Of a DNA stretch of 64,000 nt, positions 39,657 through 48,371 are shown piece by piece. Position numbers and translations under genes: made by a program. A model generated the notes under the pieces. It did not search any database and was not told the DNA's origin. It worked only from the letters and a program-made list of their open reading frames with translations. This DNA comes from Aquitalea aquatilis (GTDB lineage: Bacteria; Pseudomonadota; Gammaproteobacteria; Burkholderiales; Chromobacteriaceae), in assembly GCF_005155025.1 (NCBI RefSeq), contig NZ_CP039731.1, forward strand, positions 4,154,001-4,218,000. Reading direction: 5' to 3'. Within the stretch, counting starts at the first letter, position 1. The number at the start of each line of letters is the position of its first letter.

Positions 39657-40883
39657 ATGAACCCATTTGTATTGCTTGACATGCTCAAGACGCCGGTATG
39701 GATTATTCGCCCGTCGACCGAGGAAGTACTGCACGCCAATCCGGCGGCGATAGCGCTGGACGCGGGCCTGAGTATTGACGACATGCGCCACGGCAGCTTG
39801 TCCGCCTGCGTACACCCGGCACTGGCCGACTACACGCCGGCCATCCTGGCCCGCGAGCAGGTGGTGGAAATCTGGACCATACAGCAGCAAGGCCAGCAAC
39901 AGCCACTCTGCTGCCACCTGCGCTGGCTGGAAATGGCCGGACAAGCCGACGCCATCCTGATAGAAGCCAGCCCACCCTCCCATACCATGCCGCCCCCCCA
40001 AGCAAACGCCACCACCGACGCGCTAGCGGAAGATGGCTTTCACCGCATGCTGATGCAGACCAATAGCGCGCCCATGCTGTTGATCGACCCGGATGATGAA
40101 GGCCGCATCGTCAATGTGAATGAAGCCGCGATGCGCTTTTATGGCTATTCCCGCGCTGAATTCGCCGCCAAACACACCTGGGAAATCAACGCCCAGGGAC
40201 GTGCCATCCTGCCGGTGATGCAGCAGATATCCCTGCTGCCGGGCGGCCACAAGCCCTTGAGCTTTGTGCACCGGCTGGCGGATGGCAGCCTGCGCGATGT
40301 ACAGACCTATGCCGGTCCAGTGGAGGTGCATGGCAAGCGGCTGATGTTGTGCGTGATACACGACATCACCGAGCAGCAAAGGCTGAAGGCCGAGCTGGAA
40401 CAGGCGGCGCTGCGCGATCCGCTCACCGGATTGTGGAACCGCCGTTACCTGTTGCAACAGCTGGAACGCGCCATTCTGGAAAAGCAGCGCTTTGGCAACG
40501 GCTTCAGCCTGATCCTGCTGGATGCCGACCATTTCAAGCGCATCAACGATCAGTTTGGCCACTTCACCGGCGACGAAGTGCTGGTGTGGTTGGCCCATAG
40601 CTTGCAATCACGGGTGCGCGCAGTCGACAGCGTATGCCGCTGGGGCGGCGAGGAGTTCATCATCCTGCTGCCGCAAACCAGTCAGCACAATGCGCTGCAC
40701 CTGGCCGAATGCCTGCGCGAAACTGTGGCCAGCAGCCAGAAGACACATCTGCCGGCCATCACCATCAGCATGGGTGTCACGCAACATCTGGACGAAGAGA
40801 GCCTGGAAAGCCTGATCATGCGTGTCGACCATGCGCTGTACCAGGCCAAGACATTGGGCCGCAACTGCGTCATCGCGGCCTGA
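39657..40883 (+). CDS. PAS-GGDEF diguanylate cyclase
   Basis: The 408-residue protein has no membrane segment. It has a divergent PAS-like N terminus (residues 5-90), a PAS domain (about 125-235, MLLIDPDDEGRIVNVNEAAM) and a C-terminal GGDEF domain (about 245-408) with DADHFKRINDQFGHFTGD, an intact GGEEF motif and an RxxD inhibitory site five residues before it. It makes c-di-GMP in response to an internal or redox/ligand cue. Starts MNPFVLLDML; the first Met is the only one before PAS. Stands alone between repair and folding genes. Confidence 0.92.
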   Translation: MNPFVLLDMLKTPVWIIRPSTEEVLHANPAAIALDAGLSIDDMRHGSLSACVHPALADYTPAILAREQVVEIWTIQQQGQQQPLCCHLRWLEMAGQADAILIEASPPSHTMPPPQANATTDALAEDGFHRMLMQTNSAPMLLIDPDDEGRIVNVNEAAMRFYGYSRAEFAAKHTWEINAQGRAILPVMQQISLLPGGHKPLSFVHRLADGSLRDVQTYAGPVEVHGKRLMLCVIHDITEQQRLKAELEQAALRDPLTGLWNRRYLLQQLERAILEKQRFGNGFSLILLDADHFKRINDQFGHFTGDEVLVWLAHSLQSRVRAVDSVCRWGGEEFIILLPQTSQHNALHLAECLRETVASSQKTHLPAITISMGVTQHLDEESLESLIMRVDHALYQAKTLGRNCVIAA

Positions 40884-41124
40884 GCCGCCCAGCCAGCCGG
40901 CTCGCCCCGCCGGGTCCACCGCCTCGGGCGAAGCGACAAAGAGCGGTGGACAGCCCAGGCCTGCTTGATGCAGATGAAGCGCTGCCGCTGCCGCCAACCA
41001 CGCTACGCAGCACCCGCTAATGGACACGCCGCCTGCGCTGCGGCTGGGAGCACCAGCCGACTCAGGCTAGAATGCGCCAGCGATGGCCGCAGCAGCGGCT
41101 GTTTTTTCGACCTGCGTAGCGAAG

Positions 41125-41472
41125 ATGACGATGGATCAACAACTGAAAATTGAAGACCTGCAATTGGGCGAGGGCAAGGCCGTGGTGCGCGGCGCGCTGA
41201 TCACCACCCACTATACCGGCTGGCTGGAAGATGGCAGCCAGTTTGACTCGTCGCACGACAAGGGCCGCCCTTTCCAGTGCGTGATCGGCACCGGCCGCGT
41301 CATCAAGGGCTGGGATATCGGACTGATGGGCATGCGCGTGGGCGGCAAACGCCGGCTGTGGGTGCCGGCGGCACTGGCCTATGGCGACAGGCAGATCGGT
41401 GCGCGCATCCCGCCCCACTCCAATCTGCTGTTTGAAATCGAAGTGCTAGAAGTGCTGACCCGCGACGACTGA
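41125..41472 (+). CDS. FKBP-type peptidyl-prolyl cis-trans isomerase
   Basis: The 115-residue protein is a single small FKBP domain: VRGALITTHYTGWLEDGSQF, GTGRVIKGWDIGLMGM, and GARIPPHSNLLFEIEVLEV. It catalyses proline isomerisation, is cytoplasmic (no signal peptide) and resembles the ~109-residue neisserial FKBP. Start codons at 41125 and 41131 are both possible. The last 27 bp overlap the convergent TPR gene. Confidence 0.92.
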   Translation: MTMDQQLKIEDLQLGEGKAVVRGALITTHYTGWLEDGSQFDSSHDKGRPFQCVIGTGRVIKGWDIGLMGMRVGGKRRLWVPAALAYGDRQIGARIPPHSNLLFEIEVLEVLTRDD

Positions 41473-42948
41473 GTCCACACCGCCATCGGCCACGGCCAGC
41501 TGCCGGGCAGCTTGCCTGGCCACCTCGTCCAGTAGCGGCTGCCAGTCGCGTGCTGCCGATTGGCGGAACAGCTGCATGCTGGCATACCACGGGCTGTCAC
41601 TGCGGCCCAGGCCCCAGCGGAAATCCGGATTGAACGGCAGCAATACCCAGCAGGCCTTGCCCAGTGCACCTGCCAGATGAGCCACCGAGGTATCCACACT
41701 GATCACCAGATCCATCTGCATGATCAGTCCTGCCGTGTCCTGCAAGGTATTCAGCGTTGCCGCATGGTCGACGATGCCGGCAGCACGCACCTGGGCCGGA
41801 TCTTCGCGATACTCGCGCTGCAGCGAATGAAACTCGGCATCCAGCTGCAGCAGGCGATCCAGTTGCGCCAGTTTCAGGCTGCGCTGCCGGTCATTCAGAT
41901 GCTGTGCCAGTCCTGACCACACCAGCCCGATACGCGGGCGCGGGCGCACACCCAGCCGCTCTGCCCAGACTTGCTGCTGCTCAGCCGTCACCGTCAGATA
42001 AGCGGTGGCTGCCGGGATCGTGTCCAGCGTGGTGGCAAAGCGCAAGGGCAAGGACATCATCGGGCAGTGCAGATCAAAAGCCGGCAGCTGTTCGCGCCGG
42101 GTAAACACTTGCACTCCACTCACCACCTGAGCGGCCAGCTCCTGCAACGGTGGATTGAGCAGCATGATCAGCCGAGCACCGCGCTGCTGCAACAAAGGCA
42201 GATAGCGCAACATCTGGATGGTATCGCCCAAGCCCTGCTCCTGGTGGAGCAGCAGGGTTTTGCCCTCCAGCGACTCGCCCTGCCATTCCGGCTGAGTAAA
42301 GCGCTGCAGGCCAGAGCGCTGACACAGCGGTGGGTCCAGCTTGCGCGCCTCGTAGTACTGCCAGCCTGTGGCATAGTCGCCCTGCAGTAACAGCAACCAG
42401 GACAAGTCGTAGCGGGCCAGCACATCGTCAGGAAAGCGCGCGAGGACCTTGTCCAGCCATGCCTGTGCCGCCACATGCTCGCCGTTTTCCGCCAGCAGCG
42501 CCGCCAGATTCACCATGGCGTCGCTATTGTGCGGATCAAGACGCAAGGCGGTGACAAAATCCTCATGTGCCGCTGCGCGCTGGTCGAGCAGCACCTGCAC
42601 ATTGCCACGGTTGCTGTAGGCTTCGGCCATGCCAGGACGCAGGGCGATGGCGCGGTCGAAATCGCGCAAGGCCTGCGGCAACTGCTGCTGGTTTTTCAGC
42701 AGGATGCCGCGATTGACATAAGCCTCGGCCAGATCAGGTTGCAGGGCAATTGCGCGGTTGAAGTGCGCCAGCGCAGCCTTGCCCTGACTCAGCCGCACCA
42801 GCGCCAACCCCAGCAGGAAGTTGACTTCCGGGCTGTCCGGGTAGGCTTTCAACACCCGCAGCAACCCGTCTCTGGCTACGGACGGCTTGCCTTGCTGCAG
42901 GTGCTGCATGGCCTGGTTGATCTTGTTGAGCGCAAGTTGTTCATTCAT
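41446..42948 (-). CDS. TPR-repeat protein with glycosyltransferase-like C-terminal domain
   Basis: The 500-residue protein has about five tetratricopeptide repeats in residues 1-215 (pattern AxxxFxxAIALxPxxAEAYxNRG) and a C-terminal region from about 225 (KTLLLHQEQGLGDTIQMLRYLP, then GLVWSGLAQHLNDRQRSL and VISVDTSVAHLAGALG) typical of GT9/GT41-like TPR proteins. Such proteins are thought to act in protein or surface glycosylation; the acceptor is unknown. No ribosome binding site is obvious before the ATG at 42948, which starts the first repeat region. It overlaps the FKBP gene tail to tail. Confidence 0.85.
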   Translation of the reverse strand: MNEQLALNKINQAMQHLQQGKPSVARDGLLRVLKAYPDSPEVNFLLGLALVRLSQGKAALAHFNRAIALQPDLAEAYVNRGILLKNQQQLPQALRDFDRAIALRPGMAEAYSNRGNVQVLLDQRAAAHEDFVTALRLDPHNSDAMVNLAALLAENGEHVAAQAWLDKVLARFPDDVLARYDLSWLLLLQGDYATGWQYYEARKLDPPLCQRSGLQRFTQPEWQGESLEGKTLLLHQEQGLGDTIQMLRYLPLLQQRGARLIMLLNPPLQELAAQVVSGVQVFTRREQLPAFDLHCPMMSLPLRFATTLDTIPAATAYLTVTAEQQQVWAERLGVRPRPRIGLVWSGLAQHLNDRQRSLKLAQLDRLLQLDAEFHSLQREYREDPAQVRAAGIVDHAATLNTLQDTAGLIMQMDLVISVDTSVAHLAGALGKACWVLLPFNPDFRWGLGRSDSPWYASMQLFRQSAARDWQPLLDEVARQAARQLAVADGGVDSVVAGQHF

Positions 42949-43070
42949 AGGGCGGCAATCGAAATGGAAAACGGTGCCAGCAAGCGGCGCATCCTGCCTG
43001 CCGGGCAGCCTGCAAGTGTAACGAGGCCACCCGCACCCGGCAAATCGCCGCTGGCTGGCGGCCACATTGG

Positions 43071-44981
43071 CTAAAGCCGCATGCCCAGGCTCAGTGAAAA
43101 CAGGCTGCGGTCGCGCAGCAGGTTGTAATCGCCACCACCGGTTTTCAGGTAATTGATATCCAGCTGGTAGCGGCGGCGCATTTCCAGGCTGAGGCCCAGC
43201 ATGGCGCTGAAGCGGCCCTGCGAATACAGGCCGTCATAGGAATAACCACGCACATCCTGCCCCAGGGTCAGCGCCGGGGTGAGGCTGAGCTCAGGCCAAA
43301 GCCCGGTATAGCGGCTTTCCAGCCGGGCGCGTACGCCCCAGGCGTGGCTGGTGACAAAACCATCCACTCGGCAGCTGGCTGCATCACTGGTGCAGCCCGG
43401 ATTGTTCTGACTGGGTGCCATGCCCCAGCCACCGCGACCATAACGCATCACCGAGGGGTCCGGCAGAGCAATCACATATTTCGACCCCAACTCGGCCGAC
43501 AGCTTGGCCGCCCCGCCCCATACCTGGCCCAGCACTTTGCTGGCGCCCAGGCTGAGATTCATCACGCGGAAGCGATCATAGCCATCTGCCGAGGTCCCTG
43601 CCGGCAGCTGGACCAGCCGCGCCAGCGGTCCGCGCCCCAGCAGCAGGCCATTGAGAAAGTCGGCACCGTTCCAGGCCAGCGGCTGATCCGGGATGTAGGC
43701 CAGCTCGGCATACACCGCCCCGCGTGCAGCCTGCCCGGTCTTGAAATTGACGGCAAACAGGTGCAGATCTGCCGGAAAACTGCGGTAGTACTGGCTGCTC
43801 AGCCCGCCAGGCTGGGCCTGGCCGGTATTGGCGAGCAGAGGCGTGAGCACGCCGGCGCTATTATGCTGCACCCCGGTATAGCCCACCTTGCTGTCGATAT
43901 TGGCAGCGTAAAAACCGAACAGGCCCACGCCGTCCAGCAGGTAATGCATGCCCAAGCCGTACTGCCCGCCGGCAGGCAGCCGGTCGGCCGCGCGGCTGAC
44001 CGAATCCAGCGCATTACCCAGCGACTGCGCATCGGTGGTGCTGATGTTGCGATGGTAAAGGGCCGACAACAAGCTACCGTTCAGCGTCAGCGCATTGCAA
44101 CCGGGCTGCACATAATCGCCGGTAGAGTAAAAGGTGCCGCAACCCGGATACACATTGGGCGCAAAGGCAAACTGGTAAAAACCGTCCAGGCTGAGCCGCT
44201 CGTTCAGGTCCAGCTTGCCATACAGCGCCCAATCCGGAATGCCGGCTTCGGCTGACACCGAACTGGCGCGGCTGAGCGCCGCATAGTCAGTGGCGCTGAC
44301 CTGCGACAGCACACCGCCGACGGTGGGGCTGCCCCAGGGAATGGTCTGACGCCCTGCGCGCAGCAACAGCGGCCGGCCAGCCAGGCGGGTCGTGCCGTAC
44401 AGATAGGCATCATCCAGCACCACATTGCCAAAGCGCCCCAGCGCGACAAAGCCCTCGTCGCTCAGCGGTGCGCCGGCCTGATAATGATTGGGCACATTGC
44501 CATGCGCCACCCCTTGCCGTGACAGGGTGTAGTCATACCAGCCCTTGCCGGCCAGCCGCAGGCCCAGGCCGCGATACTGCAGATCCGCCTGCAGATAAGC
44601 CTCCAGCGCAGTGGACACCGCATCGCCGCTACGGTAATTCAGATCTCCGTCATTCAGGTTTTTCATATTGGTGCCACCAGTCAGCTGCGGGTCGGGATTA
44701 GCCGCCCGCAACACCGTACCGGCACCCAGCCAGCCACGCAGATCCAGTGTGGCGGCATCCAGCTCCAGCTGCATGCCCGGCCCCAGCACCGGCTTGACCG
44801 TGCCCAGACCATTGCTGATTTCGGCAGCCAGCAGCGGCATGGCACAACATGCCAGCCCCAAGCCCAGCAAACCGATTGTGCTACACCCCCGCCACCAGGC
44901 TTGCCGGTTTGCCCGGGCAGCCATTTCTTTGTTTTTTTGCATGACTTGTGCTTGTAAGCTGTTTTCGACGACATCGGTCAT
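43071..44981 (-). CDS. DUF1302 family outer-membrane-type protein
   Basis: The 636-residue protein has a long positively charged leader and a hydrophobic segment (about 36-52) ending at LLAAE, a signal peptide with an extended n-region. The mature part is rich in alternating beta strands and Gly/aromatic residues and ends in LFSLSLGMRL, with the C-terminal pattern of outer membrane beta barrels. DUF1302 proteins often occur with DUF1329 in surfactant- or lipid-responsive operons; no DUF1329 gene is here. The start at 44981 has AAGGGTGG upstream; this site lies partly in the TAA target duplication of a miniature element. Confidence 0.85.
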   Translation of the reverse strand: MTDVVENSLQAQVMQKNKEMAARANRQAWWRGCSTIGLLGLGLACCAMPLLAAEISNGLGTVKPVLGPGMQLELDAATLDLRGWLGAGTVLRAANPDPQLTGGTNMKNLNDGDLNYRSGDAVSTALEAYLQADLQYRGLGLRLAGKGWYDYTLSRQGVAHGNVPNHYQAGAPLSDEGFVALGRFGNVVLDDAYLYGTTRLAGRPLLLRAGRQTIPWGSPTVGGVLSQVSATDYAALSRASSVSAEAGIPDWALYGKLDLNERLSLDGFYQFAFAPNVYPGCGTFYSTGDYVQPGCNALTLNGSLLSALYHRNISTTDAQSLGNALDSVSRAADRLPAGGQYGLGMHYLLDGVGLFGFYAANIDSKVGYTGVQHNSAGVLTPLLANTGQAQPGGLSSQYYRSFPADLHLFAVNFKTGQAARGAVYAELAYIPDQPLAWNGADFLNGLLLGRGPLARLVQLPAGTSADGYDRFRVMNLSLGASKVLGQVWGGAAKLSAELGSKYVIALPDPSVMRYGRGGWGMAPSQNNPGCTSDAASCRVDGFVTSHAWGVRARLESRYTGLWPELSLTPALTLGQDVRGYSYDGLYSQGRFSAMLGLSLEMRRRYQLDINYLKTGGGDYNLLRDRSLFSLSLGMRL

Positions 44982-44993
44982 TGCCACCCTTAA

Positions 44994-45134
44994 GAACGTG
45001 TTCACGATCTAGTGAACGAAGGGTCAGCCAAGGCGAAAGGGCGTGAAAAAGTGGAATGGACAGGGAGTCCATGAGCATTTTGAACGACTTTTCAACGCAG
45101 GATCACCCAAGTATCACAGATCGTGAACAGGTTC
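44994..45134. mobile_element. 141-bp miniature inverted-repeat element, second family
   Basis: Ends are 17-bp inverted repeats with one mismatch (GAACGTGTTCACGATCT and, read inward from the right, GAACCTGTTCACGATCT), flanked by TAA at 44991-44993 and 45135-45137. There is no gene inside. The sequence is unrelated to the 112-bp elements, but the 3-bp TNA duplication again points to an IS5-family transposase. It lies directly before the ribosome binding site of the DUF1302 gene and may replace or carry its promoter. Confidence 0.8.
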
Positions 45135-45277
45135 TAAGCTGACGCCAGCTCCCCCGAGCGTAGCATCACGGCAATACTGACCAAACGCAGCCGGCATTCT
45201 AGCTGTTCATGCAAACTCACAACCAGCACATCCCTATTAAACATTGACTACAAGCACGGCCTCGGCAGGACCAGACC

Positions 45278-46510
45278 TCAGGAAGCCGCCACCGGTGTGC
45301 GCAGCGCCGGCAAAGCATGCACCCGTCCCACCCACCACAGAGCCACGCCCACCAGCAGCACCGCGTACCAGCCATTGCTGCCGTAGCCGATGATCTGCCC
45401 ACCGCTGCCAGCACTGAGCAGCAAGCCGCCCAGCCAGGCGCCACAGCCATTGCCCAGTGACTGGATGGCGCTGTTGACACTGAGAAAGGCGCCGCGCCGC
45501 TGCGGTTCCGGCACTGTGGTCAGCAGCGCTTGCAGGGGAATCATGCGGCCGGACAGCGCCACCATGAACACAGGAAAAAACGCCACGATGGCCAGGAAGG
45601 GAATCGTCGGCAGATGGGTGACAAACAGGATGGGCAGCATGGAAAACAAGGCCATGATGCGGAACAGCTGGTGCTTGCCATAGCGGTCGGCCAGCCGGCC
45701 AATGCGCCGCGAGGTAAAGAAGGTGGCCGCGCCACCGGCCATGTAAATCCAGGCAATCTGCTGCGGTGCGATACCGTGATTGGCCACCAGTACCGGCGAA
45801 ATAAACGGAATCACCATCATGTGCGACACCATCATGATGAAGGTCAGGCCGAAAGCCCGCACATGGCGTGCATCAGTCAGCAAGCGCCACAGTTCCGGCA
45901 GCACCTGACGCAAGGGCGGCGGAGCCACTTGCAGATGCAGCCTGAGCGAAGGCACCAGCCAGGCCGCCGCCAGCCAGATCAGCAAGGACAGCACCACCAG
46001 CAGGTAGAAGGGCGACGACCAGCCCAGGTGCGCCCCCAGCACGATGCCGGCCGGTACGCCGGCGATGGCGGCCAGCGAGAACGCCGTCATGATCACCCCG
46101 GTAGCTGCGCCCCGGCGCGTCACCGGAATGATGTCGCTGACAATGGTCATGATGATGGAGGCCAGCACGCCGCCGCTCAGGCCGGCAAACGCGCGGGCCA
46201 GCAGCAGCATGTGGAAGTTGCCGGCGGTGGCACAGACCAGGTTTGACAAGGCAAACAGGCCGTAAATCACCAGCAGCAGGCGACGGCGGTCGAAGCGGTC
46301 GATATAGGTGGCGGCAAACAGGCCGGACAGGCCGGAACACCAGGAATAAGCCGATACGGCCGTGGCAAAGGCCGCCGGGCTGATGGCAAAAGCCTGCATG
46401 ATCTGCGGCCCCAGCGGCATCATCACCATGAAATCCATGATGATGGTGAACTGGGTCAGTGCCAGCAGATAGAGCAGGCCACGTTCACGGGCAGGGCTTA
46501 AATCGGCCAT
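45278..46510 (-). CDS. MFS transporter (DHA1-type drug/metabolite exporter)
   Basis: The 410-residue protein has 12 hydrophobic helices. The A-loop motif between helices 2 and 3 is RFDRRRLLL and that between 8 and 9 is RIGRLADRYGKH. Helix 1 has DFMVMMPLGP, common in AraJ/YdhP-like exporters. An AAGGA ribosome binding site lies upstream. It follows the LysR gene on the same strand with 157 bp between, including an inverted repeat that may control it. Substrate unknown. Confidence 0.88.
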   Translation of the reverse strand: MADLSPARERGLLYLLALTQFTIIMDFMVMMPLGPQIMQAFAISPAAFATAVSAYSWCSGLSGLFAATYIDRFDRRRLLLVIYGLFALSNLVCATAGNFHMLLLARAFAGLSGGVLASIIMTIVSDIIPVTRRGAATGVIMTAFSLAAIAGVPAGIVLGAHLGWSSPFYLLVVLSLLIWLAAAWLVPSLRLHLQVAPPPLRQVLPELWRLLTDARHVRAFGLTFIMMVSHMMVIPFISPVLVANHGIAPQQIAWIYMAGGAATFFTSRRIGRLADRYGKHQLFRIMALFSMLPILFVTHLPTIPFLAIVAFFPVFMVALSGRMIPLQALLTTVPEPQRRGAFLSVNSAIQSLGNGCGAWLGGLLLSAGSGGQIIGYGSNGWYAVLLVGVALWWVGRVHALPALRTPVAAS

Positions 46511-46577
46511 TCATGGTTTTCCTTGTAGTGGGCAATGTAGTGGCTTATCCCGCAGCACGGTCGCCACGATTTAATTA

Positions 46578-46623
46578 ATTGACAATATCAATAAATATGC
46601 AAAATAAAGTTGACCTTGTCAAT
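46578..46623. promoter_or_regulatory. operator-like inverted repeat upstream of the MFS gene
   Basis: ATTGACAA at 46578-46585 and TTGTCAAT at 46616-46623 form an 8-bp perfect inverted repeat with centres 38 bp apart in an AT-rich stretch about 70-115 bp before the MFS start. Binding protein unknown; the neighbouring LysR regulator is a candidate. Confidence 0.35.
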
Positions 46624-46667
46624 AATATTTCTGCTGCAGACCTACCACCCCTCCCGCCAGTCAGTCT

Positions 46668-47519
46668 TCACACGGACTCGGCCTCGGTCTGCCTGCCAGC
46701 CTGCAAATAATCATGCAAAGCCCGCAGCGCCGGCTTTTCCAGCGCTTGCGCCGCATAGCACAGGCCCAGGCGGCGGGTGAGCCCAGGGCCGCTCAGCGGC
46801 CGCCCCACGACGCGGCTACTGCCTTCCAGCAAGGAGGGCGGCAATAGCGCCACACCGTAGCCGGCCTCCACCATGCGCAACGCCAGCTGTAGTGAGCCAG
46901 CATGTGCCGCCAGCATCAGCCCGGCCGCTCCCTCGCCATGCATGGCCAACAGACGCTGATGCGAGGCATGCTGCGGACAGGTGATCCAGTCCAGCTGGTG
47001 CAGGTCTGTCATGGCCAGTTCGCTGTGCTGCGCCAGCGGATGCAGCCGCGGCAAGGCCAGCACGAATGCCTCCTCCCACAGCGGCAGGAACAGCTCATCC
47101 TCGCAACGCAATTCTTCCGCCGCCAGCCTGGCATCGCCGGCACAGCCATCCACCACACTGAGCAATAGCCCCGGGATGGCCGCCCGTGCCGCGCTCAGCA
47201 GCGTAGCCACCTGCACGGCACCCAGATCAGCCTCGATGCCCAGCTGCAGCGGCTGGCAATGATGGCGCTGGCGAAACAGCCGCAGCAGACCATCGGCCTG
47301 ATCCACCAGTTGCCGGGCCTGCGGATAAAACAGCCGGGCATCCTCGGTCACCGCCACCCCACGCGCCAGCCGCTCGAACAAGGTGGTCGCCAGGTCCTCT
47401 TCCAGTTGACGGATGGTCACCGACAAGGTGGGCTGGGTAATGCACAGCCGCTGCGCCGCCGCCGTGATGCTGCGCTCCTCAAATACCGCGATAAAAGCCT
47501 TCAGTTGCCGTATATCCAT
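46668..47519 (-). CDS. LysR family transcriptional regulator
   Basis: The 283-residue protein starts MDIRQLKAFIAVFEERSITAAAQRLCITQPTLSVTIRQLEEDL, a textbook LysR helix-turn-helix, followed by a periplasmic-binding-protein-like effector domain (residues ~90-280). The start at 47519 is set by this motif. It is divergent from the SDR gene and upstream of the MFS gene on its own strand, so both are likely targets. It is short of the usual ~300 residues only at the C terminus. Confidence 0.92.
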   Translation of the reverse strand: MDIRQLKAFIAVFEERSITAAAQRLCITQPTLSVTIRQLEEDLATTLFERLARGVAVTEDARLFYPQARQLVDQADGLLRLFRQRHHCQPLQLGIEADLGAVQVATLLSAARAAIPGLLLSVVDGCAGDARLAAEELRCEDELFLPLWEEAFVLALPRLHPLAQHSELAMTDLHQLDWITCPQHASHQRLLAMHGEGAAGLMLAAHAGSLQLALRMVEAGYGVALLPPSLLEGSSRVVGRPLSGPGLTRRLGLCYAAQALEKPALRALHDYLQAGRQTEAESV

Positions 47520-47545
47520 AGATAAAACCGATACCAACCAGAGAA

Positions 47546-47574
47546 ATTAATCATTTTTCAGCTATTGGATTAAT
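47546..47574. promoter_or_regulatory. probable LysR binding site between the LysR and SDR genes
   Basis: ATTAATC at 47546-47552 and GATTAAT at 47568-47574 form a 7-bp perfect inverted repeat spaced 15 bp, in the 109-bp divergent promoter region. Position and symmetry fit the regulatory site of LysR-type regulators. Confidence 0.5.
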
Positions 47575-47628
47575 TTTTACACTGTATCCAGCTTTTATCC
47601 ATGCAAATTACCTATACAAGGAAGAACC

Positions 47629-48351
47629 ATGCGCCCTCCTCTCATCATCATCAGCGGAGCCAGCTCCGGCATTGGTGCCGCCACCGCCCGCCTGCTATCC
47701 AGCCACGGCCATCCGCTGCTCTTGCTGGCACGCCGGCTGGACCGGCTGCAAGCACTGCAATTGCCGCACACCCTGTGCCGCGCCGTTGACATCACCGACC
47801 GCGCCGCCGTCCTGCAAGCCGTGGCCGAGGCCGAACAGCAATTCGGCCCGGCCGATGCCATCATCAACAATGCCGGCGTGATGCTGCTGGGCAAGATGAC
47901 GCAACAGGACCCGGCCGAGTGGGAGCGCATGCTGGAAGTCAACGTCAAGGGCTTGCTCAATGGCATCCATGCCGTACTGCAAGGCATGGTGGCACGCCGT
48001 CACGGCACCATCATCAATGTCAGCTCGATTGCCGGGCGCAAGACCTTTCCCGGCCATGTGGCCTACTGCGGCAGCAAGTTTGCCGTACATGCCATTTCGG
48101 AGAATCTGCGCGAAGAAGTGGCCGGTCACAATGTGCGCGTCATCACCATTGCCCCCGGCGCGGTGGAAACCGAGTTGCTCAGCCACACCAGCGATGAGGC
48201 CATCAAGCAGGACTATCAACAGTGGAAGCAGGAAATGGGCGGAGTGCTGGCCGCCGAGGATGTGGCAGAAACCATCCGCTTTGCCTATCAGCAGCCACAA
48301 AGAGTGGCGATTCGAGAAATCGTACTGGCCGCTACCGGTCAACAAGCCTGA
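47629..48351 (+). CDS. short-chain dehydrogenase/reductase, YdfG-like
   Basis: The 240-residue protein has the nucleotide motif SGASSGIG, NNAG at the end of strand 4, catalytic Ser in INVSSIAG and the YCGSK active site. The ARRLDRL basic stretch after strand 2 predicts NADP(H). Family members reduce small carbonyl compounds or serine-like hydroxy acids; the substrate is not predictable. An AAGGA ribosome binding site lies upstream. Divergent from the LysR gene, its likely regulator. Confidence 0.9.
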   Translation: MRPPLIIISGASSGIGAATARLLSSHGHPLLLLARRLDRLQALQLPHTLCRAVDITDRAAVLQAVAEAEQQFGPADAIINNAGVMLLGKMTQQDPAEWERMLEVNVKGLLNGIHAVLQGMVARRHGTIINVSSIAGRKTFPGHVAYCGSKFAVHAISENLREEVAGHNVRVITIAPGAVETELLSHTSDEAIKQDYQQWKQEMGGVLAAEDVAETIRFAYQQPQRVAIREIVLAATGQQA

Positions 48352-48371
48352 GCAGACGGATCAGCACGGCG

